DNA of 36,580 bases, taken from positions 1-36,580 of the forward strand of contig JAGDMK010000025.1 of assembly GCA_017860635.1 (NCBI GenBank). The letters run 5' to 3'. The translations under genes and the position numbers were made by a program. Origin of the DNA: Bacteroidota bacterium (GTDB lineage: Bacteria > Bacteroidota > Ignavibacteria > UBA10030 > UBA6906). How positions within the stretch are numbered: the stretch's first letter is position 1; the number at the start of each line of letters is the position of its first letter. This document shows positions 1 through 6,476 of this stretch, piece by piece. Below the pieces are notes generated by a model. It ran no database searches and was not told where the DNA came from. It was given only the letters and a program-made list of their open reading frames with translations.

Positions 1-1
1 T

Positions 2-577
2 GACGTCAAGGACCATGTCGCCCATACGATCCGTCTGGATGCGACGGAAGAGCGGGCCTTGCGCGGACTTGGCTTGCAGGAGATGGATGGTGTCGTCGTT
101 GCCATCGGGGATGATTTCGAGGCCACATTGCTCACGGTCTCGCAGCTGCAAAAACTCGGCATCCACCGCATCATCGTCCGTGCGACAACACCCGTGCATG
201 AACGCATTCTGGACCATCTGGGCATCACGGAGATTATCTTGCCATCAGTCGAGACGGCCGAGCGGCTGTCCAACAGTCTGATGATGGAAGGCGTTGTGAA
301 CTCCCTTGCGCTGGGATCGGACTACACGATCATGGAAGTAAACGCCCCGGAGTGGATGCTTGGCATCTCTTTGCAGGAGTTGCGGATCCGGGAGAAGTTT
401 GAGGTGAGCCTGGTCACGATAAAGCGCGATGAAACCCGCCGTGGACCGCTCGGATTCGGCCGACGAACCGCGCGGACGGTCATCGGCGTTCCGCTGCCCA
501 CCACGGTAGTGGAACGCGGCGACACGCTTGTACTCTTTGGCACCGAAAAGCAGATTCAGAAGATGCTCAACGGGTAG
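2..577 (+). CDS. TrkA/KtrA-family potassium channel regulatory subunit, 3' part
   Basis: The gene enters from the left edge, so its start and the first glycine-rich NAD-binding loop are not visible; 191 residues remain. The visible part begins in the RCK (TrkA-N, Rossmann) domain, with DATEERALRGLG followed by MDGVVVAIGDDFEATLL and a VRATTPVHERIL-type strand-helix, typical of KtrA/TrkA proteins. From about 320 the chain continues into a TrkA-C (RCK_C) domain with a conserved GDTLVLFG near the end. Family members are cytoplasmic rings that bind nucleotide and gate a membrane K+ channel (KtrB/TrkH); the partner is probably just left of the window. A full KtrA is about 220 aa, so roughly 30-40 residues are missing. 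The 3' end overlaps the convergent amidohydrolase gene by 11 bp. KtrA and a TrkA half-protein cannot be separated here. Confidence 0.9.
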   Translation, partial: DVKDHVAHTIRLDATEERALRGLGLQEMDGVVVAIGDDFEATLLTVSQLQKLGIHRIIVRATTPVHERILDHLGITEIILPSVETAERLSNSLMMEGVVNSLALGSDYTIMEVNAPEWMLGISLQELRIREKFEVSLVTIKRDETRRGPLGFGRRTARTVIGVPLPTTVVERGDTLVLFGTEKQIQKMLNG

Positions 578-2264
578 CGACGGAAGGCGCTTCTGCGCTG
601 TACACTATCCTCCCTGCCACGACGGTCATTGCTACGCGCGCACCGGACAGTTGATCATCCGGAACGGTCATGATGTCCTTGCTCAGGATGGTCAGGTCTG
701 CATGCTTCCCGCGCACGATCGTTCCGGCCACTCTCTCACTGAATCCCGCATACGCAGCCCATTGCGTGAACCCCATCAGCGCTTCTTTTCTCGTCATCCT
801 CTGTTCCGGATGCCATCCGCCTTCAGGGCGGCCGGTTCCATCCTGCCGGGTCACCGCGGCAGCAAACCCGAGGAGGGGTGACGGAAGTTCCACCGGGAAG
901 TCCGAGCCTGCGGGGATGACGCTCCCCGCATCCAGGAGGGATCGCCATGCATATGCGTACCGCGCCCGCTTCTCACCCAGACGAGCCGTTGCCCAGGGCA
1001 TGTCCGATGTACAGTGGCCCGGCTGCATGGATGGAATGACACCGAGCCTGGCAAAGCGGGGCACATCCGCGGGATCGAGCACCTGGGCATGCTCGATGCG
1101 CAACCGCAAATCCTGCTTGTCGAAGCCGGACGATCCGAGAACGGCCGCGTAGGTGTCGAGCGTCATTGCGTTGCCCCTGTCACCAATCGCATGCGTACAC
1201 ACCTGGAACCCCGCGCGCACCGCTTCGAGGACCGCAGCCTTCATCGCACTGGAAGACGTCATGGTGATGCCCCGGTTCCCCGGATCGTCGGCGTACGGCT
1301 CGATCATCGCCGCACCACGGGATCCCAGCGCACCATCGGCGTAGAGTTTTAGTGCCCGGACGGTCAGACGATCATCTCCGAACCCGAGCAACGGACCGGC
1401 AGCACGCATGGCATCCCAGGTCGGACCGGGTCCATCGATCGCAGCGTAAACGCGAAACGGGAACTCCCCATTCCGGATGAGTTCCTTGTAGATATCCACA
1501 AGTTCCGCATCGACCCCCATGTCGTGAACGCCGGTCAATCCAACGCTCAGACATGCGTCCACGCCCAGACGGACAGCGCGCATGCGCTCGTCCCGTGTCG
1601 GTCTTGGCATCACCTTCCGCACCGCATCGATAGCATTGTCGATCAACACGCCGGTCGGATCGCCATCCCGGGTGCGCAGGATCTTGCCGCCCGGAGGATC
1701 CGGGGTCTTCCGGGTAATCCCAGCCAGGGCGAGCGCCTTCCCGTTCACCCAGGCAGCATGCCCATCGATGCGGACCAGGAAGATCGGAACCGTTGTGCTT
1801 ACCGCATCGAGATCCGCGCGTGCGGGGAACTGTTGTCCCGCCCACCGGTTCTGGTCCCACCCCCTCCCCCTGACCCAGGATCGCCCTTCGGTGACGCGGA
1901 TATCCTCGGCAATACGTCGTTGAACCTCATCGATTGAAGAAACCCCCGAGAGATCCACGGTCATCAGCGCAATGCCAAGACCTTCAAGATGCGCATGGGC
2001 ATCGACGAAGCCCGGATAGACCGGCTTGCCCCCCAGCTCGATCACCGAGTCAGCATCGAACTGCTTCAGTATTTCCTCCGTGGTGCCCACTCCGACGATT
2101 GTCCCCTGACTGACCGCAATGGCTTCAGCGGCCGTTTCCGAGGAATCTAGAGTGTACACAACCCCGTGGAGGAGAACCATGTCGGCATGATCCGGGCGAC
2201 CCAGGAACCAGAGAAGCGACAGGGCGATACATGCGATAAGAACACCTACGGCGAGTTTGCGCAT
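567..2264 (-). CDS. Membrane-anchored amidohydrolase (YtcJ-like, Amidohydro_3 family)
   Basis: A 565-aa protein of the metal-dependent amidohydrolase superfamily, YtcJ/Amidohydro_3 branch. The metal ligands are visible: H90-A-H92 in FVDAHAH, a probable carboxylated lysine K306 in ALKLYADGALGSRG, H358 in THAIGD, H392 in RIEHAQ and D455 in GSDFPVE. A hydrophobic stretch at residues 5-21 looks like a signal anchor or uncleaved signal peptide, so the enzyme probably acts outside the cytoplasm or at the membrane. There is no lipobox cysteine. Family members hydrolyse amides, formamides or cyclic imides, but the substrate cannot be read from sequence. The gene is transcribed alone, diverging from mazG and converging on the TrkA-type gene. 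A role as the missing aminodeoxyfutalosine deaminase is unlikely, because that enzyme belongs to a different amidohydrolase family (adenosine-deaminase-like) and is cytoplasmic. Confidence 0.88.
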   Translation of the reverse strand: MRKLAVGVLIACIALSLLWFLGRPDHADMVLLHGVVYTLDSSETAAEAIAVSQGTIVGVGTTEEILKQFDADSVIELGGKPVYPGFVDAHAHLEGLGIALMTVDLSGVSSIDEVQRRIAEDIRVTEGRSWVRGRGWDQNRWAGQQFPARADLDAVSTTVPIFLVRIDGHAAWVNGKALALAGITRKTPDPPGGKILRTRDGDPTGVLIDNAIDAVRKVMPRPTRDERMRAVRLGVDACLSVGLTGVHDMGVDAELVDIYKELIRNGEFPFRVYAAIDGPGPTWDAMRAAGPLLGFGDDRLTVRALKLYADGALGSRGAAMIEPYADDPGNRGITMTSSSAMKAAVLEAVRAGFQVCTHAIGDRGNAMTLDTYAAVLGSSGFDKQDLRLRIEHAQVLDPADVPRFARLGVIPSMQPGHCTSDMPWATARLGEKRARYAYAWRSLLDAGSVIPAGSDFPVELPSPLLGFAAAVTRQDGTGRPEGGWHPEQRMTRKEALMGFTQWAAYAGFSERVAGTIVRGKHADLTILSKDIMTVPDDQLSGARVAMTVVAGRIVYSAEAPSVATR

Positions 2265-2484
2265 GGGAGACCTTCACTGAAGCGTACGACAAGCGAAACG
2301 CTGAGACGGAAGCGGAAAGACCGACAACTCAATGCATCCAAATCATTTCTGCGGCTGGGCACAGAACCGGCGACTCACGTTACCAAGAACGCAGGAAGAT
2401 TGCAAGTCAGGCATGTTTTGGCTACGTTATCCGACCACCATCCCCTTCCGGGGATCAGCAAGAGCCCACGTCCGAGGTCACTCC

Positions 2485-3363
2485 ATGTCATCATCGTACC
2501 CCGATATCCCGCGTAAAGATTTCGCTGTCTTTGTGCGCGTCGTGCGCCGTCTCCGCCGCGATTGTCCGTGGGACCGGAAGCAAACGCACAAATCCCTCCG
2601 TCACTCGCTCATCGAGGAGACCTATGAAGTAATAGAGGCGCTGGATGCCGGCGACACGGACGAACTCGCGAACGAGCTCGGCGATCTGCTGCTCCACGTC
2701 GTTCTGCAGGCAACGATTGCCGAACAGGCCGGGGAGTTTTCGCTGCGGGATGTCATGACACGCGAAACTGCGAAACTGGTACGCCGGCATCCGCATGTCT
2801 TCGGAACGACAACCGCCCGGAGTGCCGACGAGGTGAAGCAGAACTGGGAACGTCTGAAAATGAAGGAAGGGCGGACCTCGGTACTGGAAGGGGTTCCCCG
2901 CAGCATGCCGGCGTTGATCAGGGCCTTGCGCGTTCAACAGAGGGCGGCCAGAGTGGGCTTCGACTGGGAGAATGAGGACCAGGTCTGGAAGAAAGTGCGC
3001 GAAGAGCTGGAGGAGGTCCGCGAGGCGCTCAAGGGAGGGAAACAGATCCGCCGTGAAGAAGAGTTCGGCGACCTGCTTTTCGCGCTCGTCAACTACGCAC
3101 GGTTTCTCCGCATTAATCCGGAGAACGCCCTGCGCGGAACCATCGACACGTTCACGAGGCGGTTTCAGTATATCGAACAGGAACTGGCCAAACGGGGGAA
3201 GACCGCCCACGAGAGCACGCTGGAAGAAATGGACGCGTTGTGGGAGAAAGCAAAAGAGAAGAAGCGACGTGTTGCGCGGACTGTAAAGACTTCCAGGGGA
3301 TCCGGGCGCTCGGCACGCAGCGGCCAGCGATCACGCACCAGCCGCCAAACGCGCTTGCGCTGA
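2485..3363 (+). CDS. mazG: MazG nucleoside triphosphate pyrophosphohydrolase
   Basis: The product hydrolyses (d)NTPs to NMP and pyrophosphate, cleaning aberrant nucleotides from the pool. It shows the two-repeat MazG architecture: CPWDRKQTHKSL near residues 27-38, EETYEVIEAL and ELGDLL (E44, E45, E48, E64, D67 as Mg2+ ligands) in the first half, and a second EELEEVREAL...EEFGDLLF set in the C-terminal half. I chose the ATG at 2485 (292 aa) because an AGG-rich site precedes it and family similarity starts about ten residues later; in-frame upstream starts exist from 2332. The last ~35 residues form an Arg/Lys/Ser-rich tail beyond the conserved domain. The gene diverges from the amidohydrolase gene and converges on phoH with a 39-bp gap. 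Confidence 0.93.
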   Translation: MSSSYPDIPRKDFAVFVRVVRRLRRDCPWDRKQTHKSLRHSLIEETYEVIEALDAGDTDELANELGDLLLHVVLQATIAEQAGEFSLRDVMTRETAKLVRRHPHVFGTTTARSADEVKQNWERLKMKEGRTSVLEGVPRSMPALIRALRVQQRAARVGFDWENEDQVWKKVREELEEVREALKGGKQIRREEEFGDLLFALVNYARFLRINPENALRGTIDTFTRRFQYIEQELAKRGKTAHESTLEEMDALWEKAKEKKRRVARTVKTSRGSGRSARSGQRSRTSRQTRLR

Positions 3364-3402
3364 TCAGCGCGAGCCGGTCGCGTCAGAGGGTCCCGTGGCG
3401 CC

Positions 3403-4428
3403 TCATTTCCCACCGGGAGGCGCGCCGGATGACGCCTCGTCCCCGGCCTGCGGCGCGCCGTTGTGGAACTTCTCATACGCATCAATGATGTCCTTCACCA
3501 GCCGGTGCCGCACCACATCCTGCTTATCAAAGTACACAAACGCAATCCCTTCAACATCGCGCAGCACCTCCTGAATCTGGACAAGCCCCGAGCTCTGCTT
3601 GCTGGGGAGGTCGATCTGCGTCACGTCCCCTGTCACGATCGCGCGTGAATTCGGTCCAAGGCGGGTCAGAAACATCTTCATCTGCATCGCCGAAGAGTTC
3701 TGTGCTTCATCCAGGATGACGAACGCATTGTTCAGCGTGCGACCGCGCATGTACGCCAGCGGGGCGATCTCGATGACCCGCTTCTCGATGTACCCGCGAA
3801 GTTTCTCCGCGGGGATCATGTCATCGAGCGCATCGTACAGCGGCCTGAGGTACGGGTCGATCTTCTCTTTCAGATCCCCGGGAAGGAACCCAAGACTCTC
3901 CCCCGCCTCCACCGCCGGGCGGGTCAGGACGATCTTTGTGATCTCGTTGTTCTTCAGACTCGCCACAGCGAATGCGACGGCCAGATAGGTCTTGCCTGTT
4001 CCTGCCGGACCGATGGCAAACACGATATCGTTCGACCGGATCCGGTGCAGATACTCCCGCTGGCCAGGTGTCTTCGCGCGAATGATCTGGTTCTTCGTGA
4101 ACAGGATCACGTTGTCCAGCTCATCCGTGGTAAGACCGGAGGCAAGCGTTTTGGGAACAGCGGGTTCGCCGTTTGCGGTCACCAGATCAATGACGGTCTC
4201 CACATCGCTGGTGGTCAGAGAACCGTTCTTCTTGAGGAGGAACAGCAGCTCTTTGAAGATCCGTTCCAGCTGATCCACTTCGTTCGCCGCGCCGCGCAGG
4301 GTGATCATGTCGCCCCTGACGACAACTGTCGCGTCGAAGCACCGCTCAATGATCTCCAGGTTGGAGTCATTCAGGCCGAGCAGACCGAATGTGTCGGCGC
4401 CTTCAATTTTGATCTTCTTCTCAGTCAC
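3403..4428 (-). CDS. PhoH-family ATPase (PhoH/YbeZ)
   Basis: A cytoplasmic PhoH-like P-loop ATPase of about 341 aa. Walker A is GPAGTGKT at residues 140-147, and Walker B is FVILDEAQN from about 236, followed by SRAIVTGD, the usual PhoH order. An N-terminal KH-like region (residues 1-65) precedes a linker. YbeZ proteins work with YbeY in RNA and ribosome quality control, but no ybeY is visible here. The longest frame opens with GTG at 4446, but the GTG at 4428 is preferred because AGGGGA lies about nine bases upstream, whereas the earlier GTG follows directly on the T-rich tail of a terminator hairpin. The last ~15 residues (GAPQAGDEASSG...) are a low-complexity tail. Confidence 0.92.
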   Translation of the reverse strand: MTEKKIKIEGADTFGLLGLNDSNLEIIERCFDATVVVRGDMITLRGAANEVDQLERIFKELLFLLKKNGSLTTSDVETVIDLVTANGEPAVPKTLASGLTTDELDNVILFTKNQIIRAKTPGQREYLHRIRSNDIVFAIGPAGTGKTYLAVAFAVASLKNNEITKIVLTRPAVEAGESLGFLPGDLKEKIDPYLRPLYDALDDMIPAEKLRGYIEKRVIEIAPLAYMRGRTLNNAFVILDEAQNSSAMQMKMFLTRLGPNSRAIVTGDVTQIDLPSKQSSGLVQIQEVLRDVEGIAFVYFDKQDVVRHRLVKDIIDAYEKFHNGAPQAGDEASSGAPPGGK

Positions 4429-4456
4429 GGTGTGCGTCCCCTGCACAAAAGACAGA

Positions 4457-4493
4457 AACCCCCTTCCCTGTGGAGTGCACAGGAAAGGGGGTT
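4457..4493 (-). terminator. Rho-independent terminator of the LysM gene
   Basis: A 15-bp inverted repeat (arms 4457-4471 and 4479-4493, one mismatch, 7-nt loop) lies 27 bp beyond the stop of the LysM gene. On the minus strand it is followed by a T-rich tract (TTTCTGTCTTTT), so it should end transcription coming from the envelope unit. It sits immediately upstream of the phoH start and so separates the two units. On the plus strand no T-run follows. Confidence 0.85.
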
Positions 4494-4520
4494 CGATGAG
4501 ACCAACGAACTCATGTACAG

Positions 4521-5294
4521 CTACTTCGCCGGAGCGGCAGCCGGAGCGGGTTCAGCGGCGGCCGCGGCTTTCCTCGAATAGTATCTCTTCGCGGCGGACT
4601 TCTCCTCGGACGTCATTTCCTTCCCCTGCGGGATGGTCAGTTTCTGTCCGGTATGAATGACATCAGGATCCTTTATCTGATCCCGGTTGCCCTGCCAAAT
4701 GCGCGGCCAGAGCCATGCATTGTCATAGATGTCCGGCTTCTTGGAGATATTCCAGAGGCAATCCCGGTCCCGTGACCATGTACCGACCGTATAGACCTTC
4801 ACCTGCTTCGCAAGTGTGTCTTTCAGGCTCTTCACTTTGTTGTCGACCTCGGTGAGGCGATCCCAGAAATCGGGGATCAGGGAGAGTTTGTTCCCCCACA
4901 GCTCTTTTGACTTTGCTTCGAGCTCGGCAACTTCACCGCTGCGCGCCATCAGGTCGGCGTCGGAAAGCCGCATGAGCTCTCCTGCCTTTGCCTCGGCTGC
5001 CGCGAGCTCATCGTTGAACGCTGCGGCCTTCTCACGATCCGAGCCGACGAGCGCATAGAGTTCATCGAGGCATTTTTCGCAATCGGTATCAAGTTTTGTG
5101 GACATGGTGTTCGCATCGCTGACGGCGCCCTGCAGAGTCTTCAATTTTCCCTGGAGGTCATCACGCATCTGCGTGTATTTGGTCACTTCCTGCTGCCACT
5201 GATCCTTGGTCATTTCTTCCTGGGCATTCGCCAGTCCGACCGACAGGGTGAGCACGGCAGCAAGCGCATAGATCACAAAGCTGTTCACTTTCAT
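4521..5294 (-). CDS. Secreted coiled-coil protein with C-terminal LysM domain
   Basis: A 257-aa exported protein. Residues 1-24 form a signal peptide (KVNSFVIYALAAVLTLSVG, likely cleaved after ANA). Residues 28-165 are highly charged and helical, with heptad-like Leu/Ala spacing typical of coiled coil, and include a CEKC pair at 72-75. Residues 167-222 fit a LysM domain: KVYTVGTWSRDRDCLWNISK, then WLWPRIWQGN and a GQKLTIP ending. LysM modules bind peptidoglycan glycan strands. The C-terminus is an Ala/Pro-rich tail. The gene is the second of a two-gene unit with a small lipoprotein (25 bp upstream) and is followed by an intrinsic terminator. A cell-envelope structural or scaffold role is inferred; no enzymatic motif is present. 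Confidence 0.85.
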   Translation of the reverse strand: MKVNSFVIYALAAVLTLSVGLANAQEEMTKDQWQQEVTKYTQMRDDLQGKLKTLQGAVSDANTMSTKLDTDCEKCLDELYALVGSDREKAAAFNDELAAAEAKAGELMRLSDADLMARSGEVAELEAKSKELWGNKLSLIPDFWDRLTEVDNKVKSLKDTLAKQVKVYTVGTWSRDRDCLWNISKKPDIYDNAWLWPRIWQGNRDQIKDPDVIHTGQKLTIPQGKEMTSEEKSAAKRYYSRKAAAAAEPAPAAAPAK

Positions 5295-5319
5295 TGTCAG
5301 AAGCTCCTTGCTATGAGTG

Positions 5320-5589
5320 TCACTTCGCCAGCCGTTGCTTCACGATCTGCTGATCGGCGTTGCATTTCTGTAGTTTTGCATTCTTTTCCGCAATGATGCG
5401 ATCCAACTCGACCTTCTTCCCTTCTATCTCCTTGATCTCCTTCTCGAGCTGGGTCACTTCATCCTTCAACGTCTGGAGCTGCTTCAGTTGGGCTTCGTCG
5501 GGCCCCGAAGAGCATCCAAACAGCAGGAGCGACCCGGAGAAGAGAAGCGTCACCCCAATGGTCGTGACCTTTCTGTTGAGTTTGTACAT
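5320..5589 (-). CDS. Small coiled-coil lipoprotein
   Basis: An 89-aa protein with a basic N-terminus, a hydrophobic stretch and a lipobox ending LLFGC (lipidated Cys26), followed by SSG. The rest (residues 30-85) is an uninterrupted charged helix with leucines and isoleucines in heptad spacing (LKQLQTLKDEVTQLEKEIKE), which suggests a coiled-coil oligomer anchored in the outer or inner membrane. It resembles Lpp-like or tether lipoproteins in design, but I do not recognise a named family. A strong AGGAGG ribosome site precedes the ATG. It is the first gene of the unit with the LysM protein, so the two probably act together at the envelope. Confidence 0.8.
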   Translation of the reverse strand: MYKLNRKVTTIGVTLLFSGSLLLFGCSSGPDEAQLKQLQTLKDEVTQLEKEIKEIEGKKVELDRIIAEKNAKLQKCNADQQIVKQRLAK

Positions 5590-5652
5590 GTGAACCCTCC
5601 TGAGATATGAACTAAACTATGGGGTACGTGATTAGGCTAAGCAGGGCATTCG

Positions 5653-5681
5653 AGTATAACAAAAAAAAGAACCTTTGTCAA
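5653..5681 (-). promoter_or_regulatory. Near-consensus sigma-70 promoter for the lipoprotein-LysM unit
   Basis: On the minus strand, TTGACA (5676-5681) and TATACT (5653-5658) are separated by exactly 17 bp, and a TG one base before the -10 gives an extended -10 element. The spacer carries an 8-T run. Predicted transcription starts near 5646, leaving a leader of about 57 nt with a strong ribosome site. This is the strongest promoter visible in the window and suggests abundant expression. Confidence 0.85.
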
Positions 5682-5780
5682 ATGATTATTTGGCCTTGGA
5701 TTGCGGTGATTATTTCAACGACAGCTCCGCCGCGGCTCAGAAGCTCGCGGCAGTGAGGACGCGGAGCATCGTGGACAGGC

Positions 5781-6476
5781 TTACAGGAGACCACGCTCGG
5801 CGTGACTTGTGTACTGCTCGCCGGCGACGATCAGATGATCATGCAGAGGAATCCCTATGATTTTGCCTGCTTCCGCAAGTTGGCGTGTAATGTCGATGTC
5901 TTCAGTGCTCGGTTCTGGATTTCCGCTGGGGTGATTGTGGACCACAATGATCGCCGCGGCCCCGTTATCGATAGCTACCTTGTACACCTCCCGGGGGTGC
6001 ACCAGACTGGCATTGAGAGTCCCGATCGACAGCTCGACATCGATTTTCAGGGCATTCTTGGCGTCCATGACGAGGACATAGAACACCTCCGTCGTACGGT
6101 CGCGCAGGAGCGGGACCATGCGCCGGGCGACATCCTGAGGCGAACGGAAGACGGGCCGCTCGTGTTCGTGCTCTGCCTGGGCCCGCCGGCCGATTTCGAA
6201 TGCGGCCAGCAGCTCCATGGCTTTCGCCGGACCGATCCCGCGCTGCCGCATGAGCTCGCCGGGCGTGCGCGTGCCGATCTTCCGGAGGCTCCGCTCCCGC
6301 ACAAGGATGGATCGTGCCAGATCCAGAGCGGTGGATTCGCGGCTGCCTGTCCGGAGCACCAGAGCCAGGAGTTCAGCGTCGGAAAGCGTGTGGATGCCTT
6401 GTCTCAGAAGCTTTTCCCGTGGCCGATCGTCTTTCGGCCACGATGGAATGGGGGCCCTATTCCGTCTGGATCTCAT
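5781..6476 (-). CDS. radC: RadC/JAB (MPN) domain protein
   Basis: A 231-aa RadC-family protein. It begins with the family signature WPKDDRPREKLL, then LSDAELLALVLRTG, a helix-hairpin-helix stretch (RGIGPAKAMELLAAFEIGRR, residues 79-98) and a C-terminal JAMM/MPN metal site: E130, H180-N-H182-P-S-G, S190 and D193. Despite the name, a direct repair role for RadC is not established; the fold is that of zinc metalloproteases. The start is uncertain. The ATG at 6476 best matches family length; an ATG at 6491 lies too close to a GGAGG site, and the frame is open to 6527. It overlaps the 3' end of the upstream TPR/binding-protein gene by about 20 bp, so the two are probably co-translated. Confidence 0.9.
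   Translation of the reverse strand: MRSRRNRAPIPSWPKDDRPREKLLRQGIHTLSDAELLALVLRTGSRESTALDLARSILVRERSLRKIGTRTPGELMRQRGIGPAKAMELLAAFEIGRRAQAEHEHERPVFRSPQDVARRMVPLLRDRTTEVFYVLVMDAKNALKIDVELSIGTLNASLVHPREVYKVAIDNGAAAIIVVHNHPSGNPEPSTEDIDITRQLAEAGKIIGIPLHDHLIVAGEQYTSHAERGLL

Noticed and set aside
567-2264. The amidohydrolase as the missing aminodeoxyfutalosine deaminase
   Set aside because: It belongs to the YtcJ/Amidohydro_3 branch and has an N-terminal membrane anchor, whereas the known deaminase is a soluble adenosine-deaminase-type protein.
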